Source: Elusimicrobiota bacterium | Lineage (GTDB): Bacteria > Elusimicrobiota > Elusimicrobia > UBA1565 > UBA9628 | Assembly: GCA_016191335.1 (NCBI GenBank) | Contig: JACPOW010000038.1 | Location: forward strand, 1-51,287 | Reading direction: 5' to 3' | Length of the DNA: 51,287 bases | In this document: piece by piece, positions 24,381-34,202 of the stretch | How positions within the stretch are numbered: the stretch's first letter is position 1 | How the letters are laid out: every line of letters starts with the position of its first letter | Made by a program: the position numbers and the translations under genes | Notes under the pieces: model-generated | Seen by the model: only the letters and a program-made list of their open reading frames with translations | Told to the model about the DNA's origin: nothing | Database searches by the model: none

Positions 24381-25396
24381 TGGGCCGGGACGACTCCTCG
24401 CAGCTGCTTCAAGACCTTGTCGGTCAGGTCGACGGCGGGGTGGCCGTAGAGGGTGGCGGACTTGTCCACGACCACGCTGACCCCTTCGCGCCGGGCGACC
24501 TCGGAGATGGCGCGGTACAGGCGCGCGAGCACCTGGTCGGTCTTGCGGCCCTCGGCGTCGAGCAAGGTGCGCTCGGCGCCCAGGCGCTCGCGGTCCAGCT
24601 CTCCCTGGAGACGGTCGATGTCCCCCTGCAGAGCAACGATCCGGCCGTCCATCTCGAGCAGGCGCTGGGCCATGGTGGGCCCGGCGGGGACGGCGGGGGC
24701 CGGCGCGGGCTCGGGCTCCGGGGCGGGCGCGGCCGCGGTGGCCACGGCGACGGGGGCGACGGGGACGACGGGCGACGGCTCGGGCGCGGGCGGCGGCATC
24801 GGGGTGCCGCGGTCCCGGGTCGGGTTCAGCGGGGACGCGCCGGGCCGTTCCAGGTTCAGCGGGCCGTCGGTGAGGCCGGGGAGGTTGATCGTCAGCGGCG
24901 CCGGGGCCGCCTGCGTCGAGGCGGCGGGCCCGTCGGCGGGCGGCAGGGCGGTCACGGGGGCGACGGGAGCCTCGACCGGCTTCGGCGCGGGCGTCGGCGA
25001 CATCGGCTTGGCCGGGACCGGCGCGGCCATCGGAGCCGGGGCCGGAGCGGGCTTGGGCTTGGCCGGCGCCGGCAGCGGGACGGAGACGGTCGGGGTGGAC
25101 CGGGCGAGGTCCTCGCGCTCGATCTTAAGGGTGCCGAGCTCCTGGCGCAGGCGCAGCAGGTCGGCCTTCTTGGAGTTGACCCGCTCCTCGGCCTGGCGGA
25201 CAAGCTCCTCGAGGCCCTCGCGGGCCCGGGCGGCGTCGGGGCTGGCCGTGAACAGGCGCTTCATGTCCACGTAGCCCACGCTGCCTCGCTCGGCGCGGTT
25301 CTCCTCGAGGGAGAGCTCGATGGCGCGCGCCGGTACCGCGGACGAGAAGAATGAACCACAAAGACACAAAGACACGAAGAGCCTGGTCGATTTCAT
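24377..25396 (-). CDS. OmpH/Skp-like periplasmic chaperone with a 140-residue Pro/Ala-rich insert
   Basis: 339 residues, twice the usual 160-180. Signal peptide 1-25. Skp core begins with VGYVDMKRLF (40-49), followed by an alpha-helical arm to about 101. Residues 102-240 are almost only Pro, Ala, Val, Thr and Glu. The returning helical arm runs 241-305 (LQGDIDRLQGELDRER), then the closing strand EGVSVVVDKSATLYG and DLTDKVLKQL. So the insert sits at the tip of the two helical arms that hold client outer membrane proteins. The gene lies between bamA (1-base overlap, TAATG) and lpxD, as usual for skp. The signal-peptide codons contain an ACCACAAAGACAC-type repeated sequence on the opposite strand. 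Confidence 0.88.
   Translation of the reverse strand: MKSTRLFVSLCLCGSFFSSAVPARAIELSLEENRAERGSVGYVDMKRLFTASPDAARAREGLEELVRQAEERVNSKKADLLRLRQELGTLKIEREDLARSTPTVSVPLPAPAKPKPAPAPAPMAAPVPAKPMSPTPAPKPVEAPVAPVTALPPADGPAASTQAAPAPLTINLPGLTDGPLNLERPGASPLNPTRDRGTPMPPPAPEPSPVVPVAPVAVATAAAPAPEPEPAPAPAVPAGPTMAQRLLEMDGRIVALQGDIDRLQGELDRERLGAERTLLDAEGRKTDQVLARLYRAISEVARREGVSVVVDKSATLYGHPAVDLTDKVLKQLRGVVPAQ
25352..25380 (+). repeat. AACCACAAAGACACAAAGACAC-type element inside the skp signal peptide
   Basis: The plus strand here carries a Lys/Thr-codon-like repeat of CAAAGACA units (25356-25376). It resembles a short sequence I recall from intergenic regions of many environmental bacteria, typically read as HKDTK peptides. 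The opposite strand codes residues 6-15 of the Skp signal peptide. Local A-richness on the plus strand contrasts with the surrounding GC-rich DNA. Identity as a mobile or repeated element is from memory. Confidence 0.4.
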
Positions 25397-27930
25397 TAGA
25401 AGAGGGGTCCTAGGCCGAAGTTGATTTGATACAGGCGTTCGCCTTTGCGGTGGTTGAGGCCGTAGCCGTAGTCGAGGCGGATCGGGAAGGCGGGGGTCAC
25501 GAAGCGCAGGCCGAAGCCGACGTCGGTCTTGATGTCGCGCGTGCCGGAGCCGATGCGCCCGGAGACGTCGCGCACCCGGTCCCAGGCGCCGCCGGCGTCG
25601 GCGAACACGACGAACTTCACGATCGTCTTCTTGCGCTCGCGCGCGAGGGGGAAGCCGAACTCGACGTTCGCCACGCTGTAGATCTTGCCGCCCTGCGGGT
25701 AGCCCGCCTCGCCGGAGGGCGAGTAGCCGCGCAGCGAGTCCTGGCCGCCGATGAAGTAGCGGTCCTGGACGGGGACCTGGCCGGTCTTGCCGAACTGGGT
25801 CACGTAGCCGCCGCGGTGGTAGGCGGAGAGCACGAAGGGCCAGTCCTCGACGGTGAACAAGGTGCGGTGGCCCTGGTTGGTGATGCTCGGCTTGAAGAAG
25901 TGGATGTCGCCCTGGAACGGTCCGCCGGACAGCTGGGCGCCGATGCCGTGGCGGGTGCCGCGGGCGGGGTCCCAGATGCTGTCACGCGTGTCGCGGGAGA
26001 ACTCCGCCCCGAACGAGGACTGGATGCTGGTGCCCTCGCTGAGCGTGCCCTTGAACTGGTTCTGCACGTTCTCGATCGAGATGCGCGCCAGGCCGTAGGT
26101 CAGATTCAGCTGATACTTGTCCTCCTCGAAGCGGGGGCCGAGGCGGATCGAGCCTCCGGTGCGGCGCTCGACGTACGCGGACAGCGAGGTGTTGAAGGGG
26201 TTGATGCGGCGGGTGTTGTAGACGTCGAAGCCGAGGCTCGTCGGGCTGTCGCCGATCCAGGGGGTGGTCCAGCTGATCGAGTAGTCCTGGACGCGGCGGC
26301 CGAAGGACCACTGGATCGAGCCCTTCTGCGCGCGGCCGAAAAGGTTCAGGTGCTGGAGGGACAAGGTCCCGATCAGCCCGTCCACCGAGGAGTAGGCCGC
26401 GCCCGCCGTCAGGACGCCGGGCTTGCCCTCGGCCACGTCGAAGGTCAGGTCGACTTTATCGGGATCGGAGGGCGTCGGTTGAAGATCGAGGTCGACGTCG
26501 TCGATGAAGCCGAGGTTGCGGACCTTCTCGATGCTGCGGCGCACGCGCGAGGATCGGAAGATGTCGCCGGGCTTGATGACGATCTCGCGGCGCAGGACGA
26601 AGGTCTTCGTGGCCTTGTTGCCTTCGACGTCCACGTGGCCGATGTAGGAGATGGGGCCTTCGACGATCTCGAAGACCACGTCCATGCGGTCGGTCTTCGT
26701 GTTGAAGTTCTTGACGGGGTTGATGCGCGTGCGCAGGCGGCCGCGGTCGGAGTACAGCTCCTGGATGCCCCGGATCGTCTCCTCGAACTTCTCCTGGCTG
26801 AAGACCTTGCCCTCGCGGTATTCGACGGTCTTGGCGACCTCGCTCGAGGTGTAGATCAGGTGGCCCGAGAAGGTCGTCTTGCCGAAGCGGTAGGAGCGGC
26901 CCTCGGTCACGCCGAGCGCGATGTGGATGCGCGTCTTGTCGGCGCTGAGGCTGACGAGGGGGCTGGAAATGGAGACGTCGAGGAAGCCGTTGTTCTTGTA
27001 ATGCGCCTCGATCTTGGCGATGTCGTCGGGGAGGTCCTTCGAGAAGAAGACCTTCTTGCGGGAGTTCTTCATCAGCTTCAGGAGGACCTTGCGCTTGAAG
27101 GCGGCGACGCCGCCGAGTTCGACGAGTTCGATGCGCGATTTGGGGCCCTCGGCGACCTTGAACACGAGTTCCGCCGTCGCCCCGGCGGTGTCGGTCTTGA
27201 CCTCGTAATCGACGGCGGCGTCCAGGAAGCCCTTCTCGTGGTACTTCGCGACCAGCTTGTCCCGGTCCTCGTCGATCTTGGAGCGGTCGTAGGGGTCCTT
27301 GGCCTTGAGGGTCAGCAGGTCGGAGAGGGCGCCGCGGGAGAGCTTCTTGTTGCCCTCGAAGACGATCTTCCTGACGATCGGCTTCTCCTTGACGATGAAG
27401 TTGAGCAGGATCTGGCGGTCCGCGCCCGCGGCCTTGCGGAAGTGCTCGGGGACCTTCTTGTCGAGCAGGCTGACCTCGGCGCCGACGCGCTCGAACAGGC
27501 CGAGGCCGAGCAGGGACTGGATGTCCTTGTCGAGGTCGGGCCGGTCGTAGAGGTCGCCCTTGCGGCCCTTGATGGCGCCGCGGATCGTGGAGAGCTTGGT
27601 GTTCTTGAGGACCTCGGCTTTGATGTCGCCGATCACCCAGGGGCGGGGCACGATGCCGGGGGCGGGCTCGGCCGGGGCGGTGGAGACGGAGGGGGTCGCG
27701 TAGTCCGTGGCCAGGCCGGGGAGCGTCGAGGACGCGATCGCGACGGCGGGGGCGGTGGAGAGCTCCGGGGCGACAGCCGAGGCTGTCGAGAGGGAGGGCG
27801 CGGCGGCTGACGCCTCGGTGGAGACCGAAGGCGGCTCGACGGCAGTCAGAGTCCCGGAGGACTCCGTCTGTCCCAGAGCCGGCGACGACAGCACGGCCGC
27901 GGCGATAACGCTCATGAGGAGGTGTTTCAC
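25396..27930 (-). CDS. bamA: Outer membrane protein assembly factor BamA
   Basis: 844 residues from GTG 27930. Signal peptide about 1-20, then a Ser/Thr/Ala/Pro linker (about 21-95) with repeated STA units that ordinary BamA lacks. Five POTRA domains follow (beginning near WVIGDIKAEVL, VRKIVFEGNKKL, RIELVELGG, YRFGKTTFSG and SYIGHVDVEGNK), then a 16-strand Omp85 barrel with the conserved SLRGYSPSG (the RGF/RGY loop motif) and a C-terminal Phe. BamA inserts outer membrane proteins. It is the first gene of the lipid A operon. The GTG was chosen over the inner ATG 27915 because neither has a ribosome-binding site and GTG keeps the signal peptide's basic end. Confidence 0.95.
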   Translation of the reverse strand: MKHLLMSVIAAAVLSSPALGQTESSGTLTAVEPPSVSTEASAAAPSLSTASAVAPELSTAPAVAIASSTLPGLATDYATPSVSTAPAEPAPGIVPRPWVIGDIKAEVLKNTKLSTIRGAIKGRKGDLYDRPDLDKDIQSLLGLGLFERVGAEVSLLDKKVPEHFRKAAGADRQILLNFIVKEKPIVRKIVFEGNKKLSRGALSDLLTLKAKDPYDRSKIDEDRDKLVAKYHEKGFLDAAVDYEVKTDTAGATAELVFKVAEGPKSRIELVELGGVAAFKRKVLLKLMKNSRKKVFFSKDLPDDIAKIEAHYKNNGFLDVSISSPLVSLSADKTRIHIALGVTEGRSYRFGKTTFSGHLIYTSSEVAKTVEYREGKVFSQEKFEETIRGIQELYSDRGRLRTRINPVKNFNTKTDRMDVVFEIVEGPISYIGHVDVEGNKATKTFVLRREIVIKPGDIFRSSRVRRSIEKVRNLGFIDDVDLDLQPTPSDPDKVDLTFDVAEGKPGVLTAGAAYSSVDGLIGTLSLQHLNLFGRAQKGSIQWSFGRRVQDYSISWTTPWIGDSPTSLGFDVYNTRRINPFNTSLSAYVERRTGGSIRLGPRFEEDKYQLNLTYGLARISIENVQNQFKGTLSEGTSIQSSFGAEFSRDTRDSIWDPARGTRHGIGAQLSGGPFQGDIHFFKPSITNQGHRTLFTVEDWPFVLSAYHRGGYVTQFGKTGQVPVQDRYFIGGQDSLRGYSPSGEAGYPQGGKIYSVANVEFGFPLARERKKTIVKFVVFADAGGAWDRVRDVSGRIGSGTRDIKTDVGFGLRFVTPAFPIRLDYGYGLNHRKGERLYQINFGLGPLF

Positions 27931-27940
27931 CGGATTGGGC

Positions 27941-27946
27941 AGTATA
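27941..27946 (-). promoter_or_regulatory. bamA: -10 box upstream of bamA
   Basis: Minus strand TATACT (27946-27941) lies 10 bases before the GTG at 27930, predicting a leader of about 4 bases. No -35 match is visible; a GC-rich hairpin occupies that place. Confidence 0.4.
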
Positions 27947-27956
27947 CTAAATAGCG

Positions 27957-27980
27957 CGGGCCCCCTTCGACGGGGGCCCG
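27957..27980 (-). terminator. Strong GC hairpin between the small secreted gene and bamA
   Basis: CGGGCCCCC (27957-27965) and GGGGGCCCG (27972-27980) form a 9-bp stem with a TTCGAC loop. A short T-tract (CTTTTCC) follows on the plus strand; on the minus strand only CGCTATTT follows. By position it would end the 28004-28360 transcript. Confidence 0.5.
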
Positions 27981-28003
27981 GCTTTTCCTTATAAGAACCC
28001 AAT

Positions 28004-28360
28004 TTAAGACTTGACGATGGAGTCGATTCCGGCCTCGGCATGGGCGTGGGCCCTCCCGGAGAGGCCGTCGAACAGGGCCGACCCCGCGCGCGCGTCCGCT
28101 CGGACGGGCGACGGAACGGGCGCCGCCGCCTTCAACCTCGCCTCGCAGCCCTTGCGGAACCACGCCGCCGGGAACTTGCTCTGGGCTTTGAGGACGAAGG
28201 CGTTGCCCTTGGGCTCCAAAACCAGGACGCACCGTTCGGGATCGAAACGGGTCACCTCCATCGAGATCCCGGCGCCGCCGGCCTCGACCGTGATGCCGCC
28301 TTCGGAGGCGTTCGCCCCGGCCGCCCACGCCAACGCCGCGATCGCCAAAACGGTCCTCAT
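28004..28360 (-). CDS. Small secreted protein of unknown function
   Basis: 118 residues from ATG 28360, with AAGGAG upstream. Signal peptide MRTVLAIAALAWAAGANA. The mature part contains a beta-rich segment (ITVEAGGAGISMEVTRF, RCVLVLEPKGNAFVLKA) with two Cys that may form a disulphide, then an Ala/Arg-rich tail. No family was recognised. Hairpins lie on both sides of it, so it is probably a single-gene transcript. Confidence 0.55.
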   Translation of the reverse strand: MRTVLAIAALAWAAGANASEGGITVEAGGAGISMEVTRFDPERCVLVLEPKGNAFVLKAQSKFPAAWFRKGCEARLKAAAPVPSPVRADARAGSALFDGLSGRAHAHAEAGIDSIVKS

Positions 28361-28439
28361 GATGCTCTCCTTGTTCCGTCCGTGCCTTCATTACGGAGGG
28401 CGGGCTGGGAAAGTTTCGTTTTGTCGGGCCGCGGCGTAC

Positions 28440-28477
28440 AAAAAAGAAGCCGGGCGGAGGTTTCCCTCCGCCCGGCG
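28440..28477 (-). terminator. Rho-independent terminator of the inositol operon
   Basis: Minus strand: GCCGGGCGGAGG (28477-28466), loop GAAA, CCTCCGCCCGGC (28461-28450), then TTCTTTTTTG. A perfect 12-bp stem with tetraloop and T-tract, starting 18 bases after the stop of the inositol-phosphate synthase gene. Confidence 0.9.
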
Positions 28478-28494
28478 GGGTGCCGGCGAGCGGC

Positions 28495-29886
<1,392 letters not shown>

Positions 29887-31028
29887 TGATGTTGACTCTC
29901 CTGAGGTACAGCATGACTATGAAATAGAGGGAGCCGCCGATGGCGGCGGCCCAGAGGAACTCGTACACCATGTCCACGAAGGCGAGGAGCACGAGCAGGT
30001 AGATGAAGTCGCGCTGGGCGAGGGCGTTCTCGATGCGCGACAGCTTGGACTCGAAGCCGTCGCCCGGGGCCTGCTCCACGACGCCGGCCTCCGCGGCGCG
30101 GCTCTCGCGGCGCGCGCGGCGGTGCCGCCACGCGGTCCAGGCCGAGGCGAGCACGCCCGCGTCGGCGACGGCCGCGAGCGCCAAGGTGCGGCGGTGCCCG
30201 TCGAGCCAGAAGCCGACGCCGAGGCAGGTGAACAGGGCCAGGTGCACGAGGTTGTCGCCCCAGAAATCGAGGTCGGAGCCGAGCGAGCTCTCCTGGAAGC
30301 GCACGCGCGCGAGCTCGCCGTCGCAGCCGTCGAGCACCGAGTGCAGCCAGACGAGCAGGGCCCCGGCCACGTAGTAGAGGCGGGTGTCGCCGAGGAAGAA
30401 CAAGGCGCCGATAAGCCCGAGCGTCGTGCTGAACACGGTCATCTGGTTCGGCGTGACCGAGGTCTCGAGCAGGGCGCGGCTCACGGCGAGCGAGAGATGC
30501 CGGTCGAAGTGCCGGGCCATGAAGCCGTCCTGGGGCTTGGGGCCGGCGACCATGAGCCAGTCCACGATCGCGCCCTGGTTGAGCGGCGCCTCCAGGCGCT
30601 TGCAGGCCCCGTCGGGCAGGGGCTGCTTGACGCGCGAGATCAGCTCCTCCTTGGCGAGCACGACCTGGACGACGCTCAGCGCGGAGGCGTCCTCGTAGCT
30701 GACCGAGTCCGGGAACTCCTGGCGCGCGATGAAGGCGAGGGTCTCGACCCGGATGAAATGGTCGGCGGAGAGGCCGAGGTAGGGGGGCGCGCAGTCGTTG
30801 AGCGCCGCCTCGCCCTTGGTCACCCAGCGCACCTCGAGGCCCGGGGGCAGGCGCAGCCCCGCGAGTTGCCCCGGCTCCGGCTCGGGGATCGTGACGAACA
30901 CGGACTTGAGGCCCGCGCGCGCCGCGGTGAACAGCTGGCGCTCGAGCACGGACAGGCCGCCGCAGCGCTGCCACAGCAGCTTGGGATGCGCGGCCCAGAG
31001 GATCGCGCGGGTGAAGACGTTCGCGGTG

Positions 31029-32015
31029 TTAGGCACGCGTCGCCGCCTCCGTCGCGTAGGCCGCGCGGATCGAGGAAAGGCAGAAGGCCGCTTCGTCGAG
31101 GTTGCTTCCGCGCCCGACGCCGGCGCATTCGGCTTCAAAAGCGGGCCACATCTCGGCGAGCCATTCCGGGTGCGCGGAGCCGCCGGAGAGCTTCTCGGGG
31201 AAGCGGGTGGTCTCTTCGAGGCCGTTCGCTTTGACGGTCAGAGAATCGTCCCTGAGTTCCGCCGAGCCCTTTTCGCCCGTCACGAAGGCGGAGTTCGAGC
31301 GCTCGCCGGCGCGCCAAGAGAGGTGCATGGTGCCGGACGCGGCGGGAGCCGCGAAAAGTGCGGTCGCAACGTCGTCCACCGAGCCCTTGGGCTGAAGGAC
31401 GACGTCGACGATAGACGCCTCGGCTCCCAGAAGACGGCGCATCAAATAGAGATTGTGCCAGCCGTGATCCACGAAGATGCCGCCGCCGGAGATGGCCGGG
31501 TCTTTGCGCCAGTCGTTCGGCGAAGCCGAAATAGACGGACGCGTGCGAAGCACGCGAATATCAGCGTGACGAATGGGCCCGAGCCGTCCCGACGCGACGA
31601 CCTCGAGAAGACGGGCCCATTGAGGTGAATATGCCCAGTTGTTTATCGAGTACACGCAAACGTTTTTGGCGGCGGATTCCGTTTGAATGACGGCGAACTG
31701 TTCCGGGTCCAAAGTCAGGGGCTTCTCGCAGAGGACGTGGATGCCCGCGCGAATACCAGAAATAACGCCGTTGAAATGGAAGCTTGGCGGAGAGCAGACG
31801 ATGAGGGCGTCCAACGATCTCTCCGCCGACAGAAGCTGTTCCACGGAGTCGTAGATGCGAGCGGACGGCACCGACCTTTTCGCCGCTTCGCGGCGTAATG
31901 TCGAGGGTTCGGCGATCGCATCCACGGCGACATTGCACGAGCGCAAAGCCGACAAGTGGGCGCCCTCAGCGATGGCGCCGAAGCCGACGAGTCCGACGGA
32001 ACGGATCTTGCTCAG
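31029..32015 (-). CDS. Gfo/Idh/MocA dehydrogenase of the inositol operon (probable CTG start)
   Basis: 328 residues if started at CTG 32015. The Rossmann signature (VGLVGFGAIAEG) is complete only from there; the first ATG in frame (31955) would cut it off, and no ATG, GTG or TTG exists upstream before the frame enters the aminotransferase gene. The CTG forms a CTGA overlap with that gene's stop, exactly like the ATGA joints elsewhere in the operon. The catalytic EKPLT and the DHGWH motif (DxxxH) are intact, as in inositol dehydrogenases. Expected reaction: NAD(P)-dependent oxidation of a cyclitol or sugar hydroxyl. Local GC content is visibly lower than in flanking genes. Confidence 0.8.
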   Translation of the reverse strand: MSKIRSVGLVGFGAIAEGAHLSALRSCNVAVDAIAEPSTLRREAAKRSVPSARIYDSVEQLLSAERSLDALIVCSPPSFHFNGVISGIRAGIHVLCEKPLTLDPEQFAVIQTESAAKNVCVYSINNWAYSPQWARLLEVVASGRLGPIRHADIRVLRTRPSISASPNDWRKDPAISGGGIFVDHGWHNLYLMRRLLGAEASIVDVVLQPKGSVDDVATALFAAPAASGTMHLSWRAGERSNSAFVTGEKGSAELRDDSLTVKANGLEETTRFPEKLSGGSAHPEWLAEMWPAFEAECAGVGRGSNLDEAAFCLSSIRAAYATEAATRA

Positions 32016-33355
32016 AGCGAGCGCCTCTTCTGAACGACGCTCATCGCTTCGGCCATGAGATCCAGGCCATCCAGCGCCTGCTTCTCCGTGATCACGAGCG
32101 GAGGATTGATGCGCAGCGAGGGATTGTACGCCATCGTCAACACCCCTCGTTTTAACCCCTCTTCGAAAATCTCGCGACAGACGGCCTTGTCGAGTGGTTT
32201 TTTGTCCTTCGGATTGACCAGATCGACCCCGATCATGAGCCCTCGACCGCGGACCGACCCGATCAGGGGCTGCTTGGCCTTGATGTCGGTCAGGCGCTGG
32301 AGCATCGCCGCTCCTACCGTCGCGGCGTTTTCCACTAATTTATCGCGCAAAATAATCTTCAACGTCGTATCGCAGGCCGCCGAAGCCAGGGGATTGCCCC
32401 CGTAGCTGGAGGACGAACCCGACGGGTTCGACCACGGTTTGGAGTTCGCGATCTCGCTGCTCGTCACCACGCCCGACACCGGGAACCCGCCGCCGAATCC
32501 CTTGCCGATCGTCATCATGTCGGGGATGACCCCTTCATGATCGCACCCGAACATCTTGCCCGTGCGGCCGAAGCCCGTGATCATCTCGTCGGAGATGAAC
32601 ACCGCGCCGATCTCCTTGGCGATGCTCTGCACGCCCGCGAAGAAGCCCTTGGGCGGGATCACGTTGCCGTTGGTCCCCTGCACGGGCTCGATGATGATGG
32701 CCGCGACCGCGCCGGTCGTCTCGCGCTTGATCTTCTCCCGCAGGAAGTCGAGGGAGTGCGCGCCGCAGTCGTGCTCGCCCTTCGTGCCGAAGGGGCAGTT
32801 GCGGCTGTCGGGATAGGGGGAGAGGTGCAGGCCCGGCGCCGTCGCGCCGTAGCCGTTCTTGAAGCCGTCGTTGAGCAGGCCCATGACGCCCTGCGTCTTG
32901 CCGTGGAAGCCGCCCCAGAAGCCCATGACCTCGAACTTCCCCGTCCGCGACTTGGCCAGGCGCAGCGCGGCCTCGACGGCCTCGGCGCCGGAGGAGTACA
33001 GCTGGCAGCGGGTGAGGCCCTTGGGGGTCACGCCCGCCAAGGTCCGCAGGAAGCTCACGCGGTGCGGCGTGGTGAAGGAGCCGACCGCCGTCTTCGCGGC
33101 CTGCTCGCCGACGGCCTTGGCCCAGTCCGGGTGGCCGTAGCCCAGGGAGGCCACGCCGATGCCGGCGACGAGGTCGAGGTATTCCTTCCCGTCGACGTCG
33201 CGCAGAGAGGCGCCCTTGCCGCCGTCGATGGCGAGCTGGGCGTACAGCGCGATGGTCTGCAGGCCGGGAGCGATGTACTCCTGCTCCTCCTGGAAGAGGG
33301 CCTTCGACTTCGGTCCGGCCGAATAGGGGGCGTCGGTGAGCGTCTGCGGGGTCAT
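32012..33355 (-). CDS. Class III PLP-dependent aminotransferase
   Basis: 447 residues. Fold type I class III pattern: YLDLVAGIGVASLGYGHP, YSSGAEAVEAALRLA, IIIEPVQGTNG, D256 in FISDEMITGFGRTG and the PLP lysine K285 in TIGKGFGGGFP. GabT-, ornithine- and glutamate-semialdehyde-type enzymes share these, so the substrate cannot be read from the motifs. Beside a Gfo/Idh dehydrogenase it would suit amination of the keto product. An unusual segment with three Cys/His residues (SRNCPFGTKGEHDCGAH) lies at about 184-200. The 3' third of the gene has lower GC than the 5' part. Confidence 0.9.
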   Translation of the reverse strand: MTPQTLTDAPYSAGPKSKALFQEEQEYIAPGLQTIALYAQLAIDGGKGASLRDVDGKEYLDLVAGIGVASLGYGHPDWAKAVGEQAAKTAVGSFTTPHRVSFLRTLAGVTPKGLTRCQLYSSGAEAVEAALRLAKSRTGKFEVMGFWGGFHGKTQGVMGLLNDGFKNGYGATAPGLHLSPYPDSRNCPFGTKGEHDCGAHSLDFLREKIKRETTGAVAAIIIEPVQGTNGNVIPPKGFFAGVQSIAKEIGAVFISDEMITGFGRTGKMFGCDHEGVIPDMMTIGKGFGGGFPVSGVVTSSEIANSKPWSNPSGSSSSYGGNPLASAACDTTLKIILRDKLVENAATVGAAMLQRLTDIKAKQPLIGSVRGRGLMIGVDLVNPKDKKPLDKAVCREIFEEGLKRGVLTMAYNPSLRINPPLVITEKQALDGLDLMAEAMSVVQKRRSL

Positions 33356-33359
33356 GTCG

Positions 33360-34202
33360 TTAACCTTTCCTGCCGGCCACCTGGCGCAGGCGAAGGCGCA
33401 GGCGGCGGGCGATCTGGACCGCGGCCTCGGCGCGCACGCGCGCGAAGCTCGGCCAGCTGTTGATGTCGATGATATAAATCTTTCCGTCGGGAGTCACGAT
33501 GGCGTCCCCGCCGAACACCTCGACCTTGACCGCCTTCGCGGCGAGCTCGGCCTGGGCGGCGAGGTCCTCGAGCTCGAAGGGCAGGCGGCGGGCGGTGGAC
33601 GGGTCGTGGTAGAACCAGGTGAACCACTGCCCGGGGCCGACGCCGTAGAACTTGATGAGGTCGCCGTCGGTGTGGCGCTGGATGGCGAGGTCCTTGATCT
33701 CGCGGCTCTCGAACTCGCGGCGGATCTTCTCGGCCTCGTCCCAGTCCTTGGCGAAGACCACGTCGTAGGCGCAGGTGTTGTGCACGTCGCCGCGCTTGAG
33801 CCACCAGCCGGCGGCCGCCTCGAAATCCGGGGCGGTCCGGTTGGCCTCCGGCGTCGTGCGGCGCACCACGGTGGACGGGTAGGAGAGGCCGGGCGTGTCC
33901 GCGAAGGCCTCGAGCATGCGCGTGCGGTAGCAGCCGAGGACGGAGTCGGCGGGGTTGACCGTCACGACGCCGGTCTCGGCCTCGATCTTCTTGAGGCGCA
34001 TCAGGCGCGGGTAGGTCTCGCACATCGGAACGATCAGGTCGTAGCCCTTCCCGTCGGCGCGGTCGAACTCCTCGGGGGTCATCACCGTGACCTCGGTCTT
34101 GAGGATGGAGAGCTGGTCCATCACCGCTTTGAGGATCAGGGCGTCGTCGGACTCGCGGCCGGGGGAGTTCTGCGTCTCGCGGAGTATTCCTAAGGCTTTC
34201 AT
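33360..34202 (-). CDS. ATP-grasp domain protein
   Basis: 280 residues. A RimK/ITPK-like ATP-grasp arrangement: pre-ATP-grasp alpha/beta domain 1-90, nucleotide-binding region with WWLKRGDVHNTCAYDVVF, a I-Q-R-H-T-D-G-D-L-I-K-F-Y-G-V-G strand pair, and the metal-binding end IYIIDINSWPSF with the Asp/Asn pair. Family members ligate amino groups to carboxylates or phosphorylate substrates; inositol 1,3,4-trisphosphate 5/6-kinases share a similar DIN end motif. The substrate is unknown. ATG 34202 overlaps the nucleotidyltransferase stop (ATGA); the aminotransferase follows 4 bases after its stop. Confidence 0.8.
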   Translation of the reverse strand: MKALGILRETQNSPGRESDDALILKAVMDQLSILKTEVTVMTPEEFDRADGKGYDLIVPMCETYPRLMRLKKIEAETGVVTVNPADSVLGCYRTRMLEAFADTPGLSYPSTVVRRTTPEANRTAPDFEAAAGWWLKRGDVHNTCAYDVVFAKDWDEAEKIRREFESREIKDLAIQRHTDGDLIKFYGVGPGQWFTWFYHDPSTARRLPFELEDLAAQAELAAKAVKVEVFGGDAIVTPDGKIYIIDINSWPSFARVRAEAAVQIARRLRLRLRQVAGRKG

